A stretch of DNA of 64,000 bases from Entomortierella parvispora (Eukaryota; Mortierellomycota; Mortierellomycetes; Mortierellales; Mortierellaceae). Shown here in pieces: positions 44,943 through 56,072 of the stretch; positions within the stretch are counted from its first letter, which is position 1, and each line of letters begins with the position of its first letter. Under the pieces are notes generated by a model. It was not told the origin of the DNA and made no database searches. It was given only the letters and a program-made list of their open reading frames with translations. The stretch spans positions 611,263 through 675,262 of the forward strand of contig OY752148.1 in the NCBI GenBank assembly GCA_963573315.1, written 5' to 3'. Both the position numbers and the translations under genes were made by a program.

Positions 44943-47450
44943 ATGAGCAGCACCAGTACAAAGCGAAGCAGCATGAACCCCCTGGCTGCCTCGTTTACGC
45001 CATCCTTTGCCAAGTCGGGCAGCGTCGACTGTGGTGCGTCAGACCACAGTGGCGACTATAGCAGCAGTAATCGACCCTCGCGACGGAGCACCGTCGAGTC
45101 CTCCAGAGTAAGGATGATTGATGGCCCTGGATTGCCGGGTTTTTTTATGTGTTCTGATCGCCACTGGAACAAAGAGACGAGACAGACACGTTGCCCCCAC
45201 CAACAACAAAGCACCTTTTCTTTTTTTTTTCTAAAAAAGAAAAACATGGCATCAAAACAAGGGCGGGGCGGGATCATTCGTCACGCTTTTTGTTTACTCG
45301 TTGTGCAACTCTCCTGCCTTCCTTGCCCTACCCAACGCTGACACAATACCACCCTTGTTGTGTGTGCAAACTGTTGTTAGGAGACCTTGATTGCTGGTCT
45401 TGGTATTTCTTCGCCGAACCTTGACTCGGGGTCCCGTCCAGGCCTCTCTGTGAACACCCACGCTTTCTCGCCCAACGCAGCCCTTCGTCAAGATCGTTCC
45501 ACGTTCCAGGCTGCCGAATTGTCTCCCCTGCCCCTCTCAGCTCTCCCCACGGAGTTCAACCCTGAAGAGTTCCGAATCAACCTGATGCGTCAAATCTCGG
45601 AAAAACTTGACACAGGGCTAGACCGTCACTTCTCCCAGCTTGTTTCAGCCTCTGCTGGTGCTCTACCTCTCTCCCCTGCGACTTCGGATCAAGATGGATC
45701 TCAGGAGGACAATGTCGTCGCGCAGCTAAAGAAACTTCTCAGGAGCACCCATGCCGAGCTGGAGAGGGTCAAAGGCAAGAATCAAGAATTACGTGAGACC
45801 AACCACAAGCTTGAGATTCAGCATATGGAGGCCAGTCATCAGGCGTCGCGACTTCAGGACTTTGAATTGAATAACCAGTTCTTGCTCTCTAGAGTCAAGG
45901 AGCTCGAATCTTGCGCTTCTTCAGTCGATTCCGTAGAGACTTCGTCTATGAATGGTCACCGGGGTCAACACCATCGTCACAGCAGTTCACTCAGTGGCAC
46001 TACTCAGAACAGTCAACACATTCAACGATTGATGCGTGATGTCGCCAGTTTGACCTCTGAGCGAGATGCGCTCAAGATTCGGAACTGGGAGCTGGATAAA
46101 AAACCATATGCTCAACAACATCAGCAAAGACCTCCCCATTTTGTTGATCTGGAGAACGAGCGCAATCGACTGCTAGAGGAACTTGGAGCAAAGACTGTGG
46201 CCACAGAAGAGCTGTGGTCCAAAAATGAGGCCCTCATGGTCCGCGCCAAAGAATATGAGAAACGAGTCTGGGAACTTGAGGGTCAGTGTGCTGCTCTTGA
46301 AGAGGAATGTGTAGCCTTGCCGACGATTCGCTCCGATCTTGTCGACATGGAGGCCCGCGCCGTTGCTGCTGATGCTCTCCTTTTGAAGATGCAAGACATG
46401 GAGGGTCAGGTGGAGCTGGTCAAGAATCTTCAAACCCGAATTCAGGAACTGGAGACCACCAACGCAGAACTGGACCATTCCAATTGGGATTTATCTGAAC
46501 GACTGAACATTGCCAACAACCAGCACGCCTTGCTGACCAAGGAGTTTGAATCATTCCGTTCGAAGGACAAGGACGACCGTCGACTCGAGTTCTTGGCAAC
46601 CCGGAATAGAGAACTGGAGAACCTGTTGGCCGAACAATCCAAGATTGCGCCGGACTATAAAGAGGAGCACGACAAGGCTCAGGCCGAACTTGAAAAAATC
46701 AAGATTCGACTGCCTCAATTGGAAGGCCAGGCCAAGCAGGTGGCTCTGCTGCGTTCAAAGATTCAGTTGCTGGAGAAGCAAATCAAGACCATGGAAGAGC
46801 TCGAGCCTCAACTGGCTGAAATTCAGAAGTTGCATGACCGCAACTTGTTTTTGGAGAGCGAACTCGGCGAACTCGAGCATATCCGCGCTCGTGAGATGGA
46901 ATTGGAATATGAATTACAAGGATGCAACAATCGCTTGGCTCAGTTGGAGACAAGCAAAATCCGCATGGCGTCGTTTTCAGGTTTGAAGCATGGATCGAGA
47001 TCTCGCTCTGATTCTTCAGCTCCTCATAACCTGACTCTTTTCCACGAAGGTGAGGAGAACGCCTCAGAACTTAACACCTTGCGAATGAACTCGTCCGTTC
47101 ATCAGCAGCCCCACTCCAACACGGGAAGTAGGCGCACCTCCCAGTCGATCAACACTTCAGACCTTGGCAGTGCCTTGCCCATGTCCCCGACCAAGTCTGG
47201 TGCATCAGCCTCCGCCTGGCCCTCGGGTCGTAGCAGTATGAGCAAGGCGGTCCACCGTATGAGCACTAGCTCTAACTCGAGCGCGAATAATACATTGACG
47301 AGCACTTCTTTGGCGCGAACTGCGGGATCCTCTCCTTCAGTATCAGCTCCTGGTAGCCCACGCGGACTATCGGAAAGCTCACAGGTGTTCCTTCCAGCCG
47401 ATACCACGGAGGAACCTGAATCCTTGCTTAACCCGGTTAGCACGGCGTAA
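44943..47450 (+). CDS. Long coiled-coil protein, 744 aa
   Basis: Two exons (44943-45107 and 45381-47450; 273-bp intron, phase 0) give 744 residues. The N-terminal 150 residues are Ser/Pro-rich (from MSSTSTKRSSMNPLAASF). A nearly continuous coiled coil runs from about 155 to 590 (for example LRSTHAELERVKGKNQELRE and LEKQIKTMEELEPQLAEIQK), broken by a His/Ser-rich patch near 250. The last 150 residues are again Ser/Thr-rich and disordered. The regular heptads resemble Hook/golgin/nuclear-lamina-like tethers, but no diagnostic domain (Hook, GRIP, GRAB) is visible, so function is not assigned. The start ATG (CACATGAGC) is the first one in frame. Confidence 0.75.
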
Positions 47451-47478
47451 GCACTGTCTGTTCATAAAATGCACACAA

Positions 47479-47484
47479 AATAAA
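47479..47484 (+). terminator. Poly(A) signal AATAAA
   Basis: AATAAA 29 nt after the stop of the coiled-coil gene. The next gene starts only 80 nt further on, so the promoter of the latter overlaps this 3' end. Confidence 0.4.
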
Positions 47485-47563
47485 AACTTTTTACACTTAG
47501 CAAGGGCGTGCAGAATTGAAACCTGTCTTTTAGAAAGGTTGAACCTATCATTTGCAAGCAAGG

Positions 47564-50500
47564 ATGCATTCATTTGTTCAGAGCTCTTCACCTTCTCTTG
47601 CGGCATCTCTCGAACCGCCTTCCTCGCTGGCTGTGCTAGAACTCGGGGCAATGTCAGTCAATCCCCTCGCACTCGTCGACTCGAGCACACAAGATCGCGT
47701 CGCCATCGACCCAATGTTTCCAGGACATCCCCGACCTCTTCAAACCCAACCACTCTCGCCACAGTCCTGGAGGCCACCAATTCATGTGAACCAATTGCAG
47801 CTTCAACAGCAGCAGCTGCTGCAGCTTCATCAACAACAACAGCAGCAGCAGCAGCAATTACAGATGCAGATGCAGCACATTCCCAACATTCCAACTCAAC
47901 AGCAAATTCAGCATCGTTCACAAATTCAACAGCAGTTTAATAATATTCCTCAGCAACAACTGGAACGTGCATCTAATATGGAGGGCATGCAGGAACCAGT
48001 CTCCCAAGCAGCGCCTTCTCCGCAAGTATCGTTTCAACAGGATACATCTATTCAACTCCAGATACTTCAACAACAGAGACTTCAACAACAGCACCAGTTA
48101 CAACTTCAGCATCTTCATCGACCTCAACAGCAACCGCAGATTCCGACTCAAGTACAGATGTCGGATCCACAACTGACATCAATACCGCAGCAAGTGGTGC
48201 CACAACCTGGGCATTTACAAATGCAGCAGATGCCCCCGCCACATTCGCAGCCTATAATTCAACCGCAGTCTGGGCCAGGCCAATTTCTCAGCAGGTATTG
48301 CTAGCAAATGATGGAACTACACCACACCATGGATAGGTCTCTTATACCATATCCTTTTTTTATTAGAACACTGGGAATGGACTCACCGGAAGAACGTGAA
48401 TCAAAAGCTCTTATAAAGTTGATGGAGTTCTCTGAACAACTCTTGTTACAGCCAGAGGTAATACGGCCTGCTCTGTGAATTAATGACCCATGATGTGCAA
48501 GTCCTTATCGTCTTGTTCTTCCTAATATCTACTAGAACGAATCCATTCAGTTTTGGCAGAGACTGGTTTCCAGGTTTTATGGGGAAGGTGGAAGACTGCG
48601 CTATATCCTGGTAAATCCTAGTTCACAGGAGACCAAGACTTACGGTGCGTTCCCGCTTCATTCCTTTTTTTTCGTTTGATTATTATGAATGAATATTATC
48701 TCATCTCTTCTCGGTCGTTATTTGATATATAGAGCTTTTAGCGCCATCTCTTCCTCGCTTTTATCTCGGGAATCTGGAGGCTGGAGTAAATGAGATGCAA
48801 ATGATTTTCGACAAGACAACCGTACACAATGGATCGCTTCCGCTGTTTGCAGAGTGTCCGAATCTGACGCTTGTCTCCCACTACACGAATGGATCCAGAG
48901 TAATGATCAATTTCACAATTTCTACTGTCGACTTCTGGAAGATGTGCAGCTTCTCTAATCCTTTGATAACTTTAGGTTTTTGCAACAGGGACGCTGAAGG
49001 TTACATTCACCAATGATTACAAATTTGATCTTCTCGAGCTAAAAGCACTCGATTTCCGGGAGTACATTCCAAGGACATTGGAAGATCCCTCTACCAGTCC
49101 TGCTGAGGTTAAACTGGAAGGAAAGAAAAAATCTGGATCAAAACGCGCATTGGCGGCACAGAAAAAGACCCCTCAAACTATACCCGAGAGTGTCGTCAAT
49201 GAATTCGGGATTGCAGCAAAAGCGATGAGACTTTTGGACGTAAGTTCTCAAATGCCACTCTTGAAATTGATAAAACCACTCTTGCTGGCAACGTCCTATT
49301 GACTCTTGTGGTTATCCTTTAGATCTCGGACATGTTCTCCAAAATGAACGAACTCCTCCAACATAGCGCGCACACAAAACAAGGAGCCGCAGGTGAGCAA
49401 TTGCATCAACTACTTTTTTCGCTTTTTGATGCTGTGCGTCTAAACAATTCCTTGCGTTGTGTAGAGTCACTTGCCGTCTATTCTCAGCAACTTCGTGAAC
49501 GGCTTACGCTTATCAGGACGAGACAGCTTAGTCTTCAATCTCAATCAAATTCCCCTGTAATGGCTGGACAGTATGCTCCAAGTGCATCACCGAGGTCCAT
49601 GAAACGCAGAACGTCCACAGGATATAGCCCCAATGATCAGGGATTCATGGCTTCACCCGTGCCTTCGCCGGCGCTTGCGGTAGCCCAAGCCCATGTTAGC
49701 ATAGGAATGGTGACCCCGGTCATGGCCCATGCTGGCGCGGCCTACAATGGTGTCAGCAATGGTCACCCAAGTCCAGCCTCTGTCCCAGGGGCAGGTTTAG
49801 GTCTTAGTGTGGCAGGGTCTCCTATGCAGGCGATGTCCCCCTCGATCTCGTCGCCCACTTTTATGTCGACCGTCTCTGCTGGTGCCTCGGGAAATGCAAA
49901 CAAAACAAGCAAGCGTATTCGAACTACATCTACGACTCCGACTCTGGCCACCTCAAACGCGGTGGCCTCAATTGGGATGAAGAACGGGCCCTCTGCAAAC
50001 ACGAATGGAACAGGTCGAAATAGAAAGAGTACAGCGAGGAAAGACTCCGCAGCCAGGAAAAAAAACGGAGGCATGGATGGTGGAATAGGCGATAGTGTGA
50101 TCGAGGAATCATCTTCCGCAGCGGCGGGTCCGCATGGGAACGTTGCTGGCTCCAGCACTGCAGGACAGGGCACGGCAAGCAGCCCCAACCATACGCTGAT
50201 AACAGGGACCAAAGAGGCGACGGAACCTGGATCAGCGACAACAAAGAGCAATGGACAGCCGAGCGTTGGTGGGCCTGGGGTGTCAAACAACTCCCACTTT
50301 TATATTCAACCCCAGTCGATTGTGGTTGCAACAGGTGAAGGCCAATTTATAAGTGAGGACCTGTCAAGAGGCGCCGGAGGGGCGGTGTTGTTTTCTCCTT
50401 CAGAAAAAGACCAAGACTCATCCCAGCGCATGGTGGGGGACGATGGCGATCCTCATGGACATAGAAGTATGCAAAGTCTTCAAGGTTTGATGCCGATGCA

Positions 50501-50789
50501 GCAATACCAGCAACAACAGCAGCAGCAACAACAGCAGCAGCATTTTCTTGCTCAGCACTTTCAGCAACAGCAGCAACTGCAGCAACAGCAACTGCAGTTG
50601 CAACAGCTCCAGCAACAATCAAGCCAGCAGCAACATCGTCTTCAGCATCCACAACAACAACTTCTTGGGTCCATCGGCAATGTGCCGTCCGAGGGCGGCG
50701 TTGTTGTACCCTCGATGGTCCCCACGGCAGGCCCGCTGAATGCGGCGCTATTGGGCACGATGGATTTCGGCCACGCGTCGTCGAGATGA
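47564..50789 (+). CDS. LIM-domain-binding (LDB/SEUSS/Adn1-type) transcription cofactor
   Basis: Six exons (47564-48294, 48367-48457, 48536-48644, 48733-48899, 48976-49239, 49323-50789) give 942 residues. The first 240 residues are glutamine-rich with His-Gln blocks. The LIM-binding/dimerisation domain (about 245-450) reads ALIKLMEFSEQLLLQPE, FWQRLVSRFYGEGGRLRYIL, LPRFYLGNLEAGVNEMQ and TLKVTFTNDYKFDLLELK, ending around NEFGIAAKAMRLLDISDMF. Proteins of this family (LDB1, plant SEUSS, fungal Adn1/Mfg1) are nuclear adaptors that dimerise and bridge DNA-binding factors; in yeasts they control filamentous growth. The C-terminal half is Ser/Ala/Gly-rich with a second poly-Gln tract (about 850-895). 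The ATG at 47564 is the first in frame. Only 113 bp separate it from the preceding stop. Confidence 0.88.
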
Positions 50790-51283
50790 GACCCGCGACC
50801 ATTATTGAATCACAACCAACAATAAAAAGAAAGGCCCGCGGAGCACTCGCACACGCACAAACATTTTATTTTGTCGACACAAACACACACCTTCATCCAT
50901 TCAGACACCTATTTACACACACGCTCACGCACGCACCTCCCACAGAGACGTCAATTGACGGACGGACAAAGGCGGGCGGAGAGGCAGAGGGAGAGAGAGC
51001 AAGCCAAGAACAAAAAGGCAAAGCAAACACGCAACAAGAAGAAAAAAGCGCATCCTCTGTCCGTCCCCCCTGTTTTTTCTCTCTCTTCCCCCCTCTCTCC
51101 CACACGCACGCTCCATCCCTCTCTCTCTCTTTCATACCCTCTCTTTTCTCCCTCGCGCACCTTCTGCACGTGGAAAGCCTCACTCCTCTTTCCTCTCCTC
51201 ATCCACCCCCTCCCTCCATCCCTCCATCTCTTTCTGCCTCGGTCTATCTATCCCCTCCATCCCCCACCCTTTGTCGTGTTTGC
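50790..51283 (+). promoter_or_regulatory. CT-rich leader region upstream of the kinase gene
   Basis: 494 bp with ACAC-rich sequence (about 50880-50940) followed by a pyrimidine-rich block (51065-51270) that runs right up to the kinase ATG. The kinase frame is open through it, but the translation is low complexity, so it is treated as untranslated leader. Confidence 0.45.
50821..50826 (+). terminator. Poly(A) signal AATAAA
   Basis: AATAAA 32 nt after the stop codon of the LIM-binding cofactor gene. Confidence 0.4.
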
Positions 51284-53999
51284 ATGGCCGACCGCACTGC
51301 GCCCGTGGTCCTCCTCAACGACAAGGAGAAGCATTGGCTCGATGGGGCCATCAAAGACAAGCTACTGCGCCTGATTGACTTCAATGATATCCATCACCTC
51401 GAGTGGAGCGTCGCCAGCGGCGGCTTTGGTGTCATCCACTCGGGTCGATGGCGTGGCATGCGTGTCGCTGTCAAGGTCCTCTATAACCCGGCCGACTTTA
51501 TTCAGGAGGTAAACAATATCTCTTGGCCTCTTTTTTTGCGCGACTCTTTAGGCACAAACCAGCGTGACACTAATCATTCTTCCTTTCCAAAATAGGTCGG
51601 GATTCACAAGCTGGTTCAAGACTCTGAAAATATCGTGAAGTTCTATGGCATCACCAGGATGAAGCAGAGCGGCGACTATGGAATGGTCCTTCAGTTTGCA
51701 GGAAAAGGCAGTCTGCGCGACTACCTCTCTCGTCAGTTCGAGTCGTTGGACTGGGTTAACAAAATGCGGCTCGCAAGAGACGTCGCCGCCGGTATCAGCT
51801 TTATTCACGAGGACAATATTTGCCATCATGACCTCCATTCCAGGAACGTGCTCATTGACCAAAGCGGAAGAGCCCTAATCACCGACTTTGGTTTATCGCG
51901 CTACGTCAACAAGGCCAACTCGAACAACGGCGTGCGTGGAGTCGTCCCTTATATCTCTCCGGAGCGACTCAAGAATTCGCCGTTCGACCACAGCTCGGAT
52001 GTCTACAGTCTTGGTGTCATCATGTGGGAGCTCTCCTCAGGTTACCCACCCTTCGATAAAGACGGAGAGAATTTCCTTCTGCCCTTTCAAATCATGAGAG
52101 GCCGGCGAGAAGAAATCGTACCAGGAACCCCTGTTGAATACTCAGACCTGTACCAACAATGCTGGGACGGTGAACCGGTGAACAGACCTTCGCTTGCAAA
52201 AATTTTGAAAACCTTGGACACGATGCTTACCAACATCAACGGGGACCGAATGGAAGAACAGGGCTCAACCCTCATGGATTCATCAGACAACCAGCAGAGG
52301 ACACGATCACTACCTGCTCGAACCAACAGGGTCCCTGTGGATCAGGACGAGCCTTTGAGAAAATCGGCCCCGATCAATGGACTTTCAACTCACCACTCTG
52401 TCCGGACTGCCTCCAGTGCAACTCACGTCGTGACCAATACCTCACGTTTGAATCCTAAGAATGCCATTTCAAGGCATCACAACTTCTCCACGACAATGAA
52501 CCCTCTTGACGTCGAGAATGCGCTTGCGGACCAACTCCAGGCCGTGCTCATCGAAGGTACGTCGCAACTGCAAAATGTAACTGTCAAGGGGAAAATGTGA
52601 AAAAGTTCTTGTTCTTAATTCTGCCTACGCTCTTTAGATAAAACAATGGATAGTACACAGATGCCGGTGGCAACACCACCTGTTGCCCATCCAAAGTGGA
52701 TACAGACTCAGAATGGTCGACGACAGGATGGAATAAACAACGTGGGCTGTTTGCAACGATCCACGTCGCCCATGACACGCACTGATCGATTGGATGAGAT
52801 GGGGACAACCACGGTTGTCCAGAAAGGTATGCCTGCGCCTCCCCTCCAGCAGCAACACCACTACCAGCAAGAACAGTACCAATACTATCAACGTCAACAA
52901 CAGCAGCAGCAGCAACAACAACAACAACAACAACAACAACAGCAACAGCAACAGCAACAGACTGTTCGAAACCCTTTCCCATCTCATGGACAGCAGGCTG
53001 GCTACCAAAACTTGGGATCCGGCACGAGCGCTACGATGACAGAGGTCCCTCCAAACGGGTGGCCTACCAGTGGAGCGACAATAGCCGTTTCCCCTAGGCA
53101 AAAATCGGGTTCCATTGGCGGGGGCAGCAGGAGCAACAGTGGAACGCATTGGATGCCGAGAAATGGCAAGACGAACATTAAGGACTTTTTCAATGCCTGT
53201 CGTCACGGCAATTTGGAGGCTGTTCATTGGCACTTGATGCAAGGCGCCAGTGTCATGGAGCCTTATGATAGCATGTCTGGAAGGACCCCACTTCATGCCG
53301 CAGCGATGAGCGACAGCTTCGAGGTGATGAAACTGCTTTGTGAATCAGCAGGACCCTCATTGAACATGAACGAGTTGGACGATAGTTCGCAGACCCCGCT
53401 TCATCTGCTGACCCAATATGGCCGTGACTCGCACGAGCTACTAGTATATATGTTGGAGAAAGGTGCTGACCCCAACGCGCAGGACAGCGAGCGTAGAACA
53501 CCTTTGATGACGACGTTCATTCTGAACGATAACGCGCAGCTGGTGGAGACTCTTCTGGATTATGGTGCCGATCCAAACATTCGATGCCAAGAAAACAATG
53601 CGTTGGCGGAGGCTGCCATAAGAGTACGCTTCCAGTGTGTTAAAGTTTTGTTGGAAACTGATTTGAGGTATGTGTTCGTGCAATATATATAGTCCGTCTA
53701 CACTTTTTGTATCTGCTGTAGCTGACCGTTCCTGATGGTCTCCATATATATATATGTATAGTATGTCCGAGCAGTCATCCTTGGAGCACGCCATGGATGT
53801 TTGCTATCGCGTGACGGAGACCGTCAATAGGAACCAAGTGTTGAGTTTGTTGGTTCGCTGGAGACATGCAGAAGGTATCCAAAAGCGACAAACGCTTGCA
53901 CGAATGATTCTTAATGGATCTTTGCAGCTTGGTGAGCGCCGTATCGATCAACGCCGGATCGCGCGGCAAGTTTTGACCAGTGCGGGAAGTAGCCACTAA
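51284..53999 (+). CDS. Tyrosine-kinase-like (TKL) protein kinase with C-terminal ankyrin repeats
   Basis: Four exons (51284-51508, 51596-52556, 52638-53667, 53762-53999) give 817 residues. The kinase domain (about 38-300) has the Gly loop ASGGFGVIHSGRW, the ATP-anchoring Lys in VAVKVL (about 64), the catalytic loop ICHHDLHSRNVL (about 148), DFGLSR (about 171), YISPERL and DVYSLGVIMWEL. The HRD arginine is replaced by His (HHD), a non-RD kinase. A Ser-rich linker holds a run of about 24 Gln encoded by mixed CAA/CAG codons. Then come ankyrin repeats (about 575-700): GRTPLHAAAMSDSFEVMKLL, QTPLHLLTQYGRDSHELLVY and EKGADPNAQDSERRTPLMTT. The fusion of kinase to ankyrin repeats suggests a signalling adaptor-kinase; the pathway is unknown. 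It ends RRIARQVLTSAGSSH. Confidence 0.92.
52895..52960 (+). repeat. CAA/CAG codon repeat encoding polyglutamine
   Basis: About 22 consecutive Gln codons (CAA and CAG mixed) inside exon 3 of the TKL kinase gene. The mixed codons argue for selection on the amino acid rather than a fresh microsatellite expansion. Confidence 0.85.
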
Positions 54000-54391
54000 A
54001 TGATTATGATATCAGTACAAATTAACCTTTATTACCATGATTTGGGCAACGGACAAGACAGTGAAGAAGAAGAGGTGCGGATTATTGCGAAATTGAAAAA
54101 AAGAAGGCGAACCGCCATTGAAATCTACTTGTCGTTGAGTGACCAATTGGATGACATTGAGTCGGGGTGAGATGTCTGCGTAATTTATTGCCGCTCTTGA
54201 CGAGAAGAGGTAGAAGGATCAGTCCCTGCAGTTGCGTCTTAAGAGCAGTATTGGTTTCCACCAAACAATTAGCATTTCTTTCTCTCTTCACTCCATTTCA
54301 TTTTTCTCCTCTCTTCTCCCTACTGCAATTCACATCACTTTTCCTGCTTCTCTCTCATACCGCAACGACATCGTTCTCGCTTTCCTCTGAC

Positions 54392-55162
54392 ATTATCCAA
54401 AATGGCTTGCCTTTCCCAACCCCCGAATTCCCTTCAGAATTCCTGCAGCAACTTGTAGATGAATATGAAAATGTATGTTTCCTCCGGTCATGCGTTCATG
54501 TTGTATACATCGTGGTCCAATTGTTTACTCCCCAGTCGTCTGAATACTCTGCTCATCCAACAGAGGTTGTGAACCTTTTGACGGAAGGAGCTGGCAGTAG
54601 CACAGACGCGATGTTTGCCCTTGTTGACGAACTTATTGGTATCCAGTCCACCTCTTCGGAAACAGCTCAGACAGGAACTTGAAATTGACGACTCGTGTGA
54701 TTCAGGTGATTCAGGAGGCGACAGCATGGAATGCCAACGTAGGCCAAAACGTCTGAAGGCTGCAGCGGAGGTTATCAGAGAGGCAAGACAACTTGTAGAA
54801 CGAAGGAATGACCGCTGGCAGCGTCATCCATGTTGCAGCGGCAAATGGCAGAGATCCTCCGCATTGGATCGTCCAAAATAGCAACACTCATTGACATAGC
54901 GTTGCTCGTGGAGGATCATCCAGCTCTTGATGCACCAGCTGGCTCATCTACAATACCCGAACCTCAACAACTTGAAGTAACTTGCGTAGCACCTCTTCGT
55001 AGGTCATCTCGGATACATCAAATTCAGCAGCGAAGTCAAAAAAAAAAACATGCGCAACCTCAACAAATACAGCGGCAGCAACGGCAACGGCACAAAAGAC
55101 ATGCACCTGCATCAACAATCGCCAAAGGAAAGCATAGAATTACCGAAATAAAGAAGCACTGA
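54392..55162 (+). pseudogene. Uncharacterised, frame-broken coding-like region
   Basis: Coding-like stretches follow each other in changing frames: IIQNGLPFPTPEFPSEFLQQ to VDEYEN, a 63-bp GT-AG intron (54473-54535), SSEYSAHPTEVVNLLTEGAG to FALVDELIG, then in another frame LRQELEIDDSCDSGDSGGDS and RRPKRLKAAAEVIREARQLV (near 54673-54830), and in a third MLQRQMAEILRIGSSKIATL to the stop at 55160-55162 (Gln/Arg-rich end). I do not recognise the family. It has an acidic centre, a helical, possibly coiled segment and a basic tail. No clear start codon was found. It may be an old pseudogene or a gene whose splicing I failed to resolve. Confidence 0.3.
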
Positions 55163-55765
55163 TACAAGTTTAACAGGCGGCGAGAAAGAGTTGACAGGAG
55201 AGAGTGGTCCTTGAACTAATTCGTTTTTACAGGCTGTCTTTGTGGTAACATCCCATTCTGCTGGTGGCTATAGCCCACTTCAGGCCCTGCAGTTCAGGGA
55301 AAGATTTGTTTGCTATTAGCGATTGTTTTTCGAAATGGACAATCCCTCCAAGAGCACGAGTGACTTTGACCACTCGCTCTTACACCACATTCCTGAACTC
55401 GTCTCCATTGTTCATCTTCCACTCCGGCGCCCCTGGGAAATTAAATTCGCAATTCGCTTCCAATGGGGTGAGCGCCGCGATGCGGTTTGCAGAGCTTTTC
55501 TCTCACAATCTCTCTTTCACCAACAAAGGAGCACAACAACCGATTTGTCGCAGCAAGAACTGCTGTTCAAATGTGGATTGTTGTGTAACGCAAGCGTCGA
55601 TGCATCCGTGCATGGTACCAATTTCCATTGGTGTCATGTGGATGACCTCTTGATATCTCCCCAATTTCTCCCCTAAAATAAGGCCCCTTTTAGGTCCATG
55701 GCGCATCATCACCATTGCAAAAGTTAGTAGATAGGCGATCGTTCAGGCGCACAGGACTCGGAAAT
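55163..55765. other. Region with no recognisable gene
   Basis: About 600 bp between the broken coding region and the retrotransposon nest. ORFs on both strands (plus 55264-55676, minus 55503-55715) have no domain I can recognise. Confidence 0.4.
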
Positions 55766-55810
55766 TGCAATAGGAACACTGGGAACTTAGGGAGACAAGA
55801 AGTGAGTTTT
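55766..55810. repeat. Left part of family C LTR, split by element A
   Basis: Starts TGCAATAGGAACA and is interrupted at 55810 by the TGTAATAGG end of element A. It continues at 61192 after the duplicated GTTTT and ends CTGTTGCA at 61260. The rejoined LTR is about 114 bp with TG..CA ends like those of family A. Confidence 0.65.
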
Positions 55811-56047
55811 TGTAATAGGCACAGAGGGGAATGCAAGGGAGAGACCGGGAGAGGGGACAGGGATAAGGACCAGGGACAGGGACAGGGGAAGAGGTAGAGT
55901 TGGGAGAACGAATGATGTTTATTATGTAGGGGGGATGGGGGTATATATATACGTCTGTGTGGCTGTGTGGCTGTGGTGGCTATGATGGTATTGTTTGGAG
56001 TGTAGTTTTGGAGTGTAGTTTTGGAGCGTAGCTAATCTTCTGTTGCA
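55811..56047 (-). repeat. 3' LTR of element A
   Basis: 237 bp, TG..CA bounded, matching 60950-61186. The polypurine tract AAGAGGGGAAGG (minus strand, 56048-56059) abuts it, as expected for plus-strand DNA priming. Confidence 0.92.
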
Positions 56048-56072
56048 CCTTCCCCTCTTAAAAAAAATTCGG

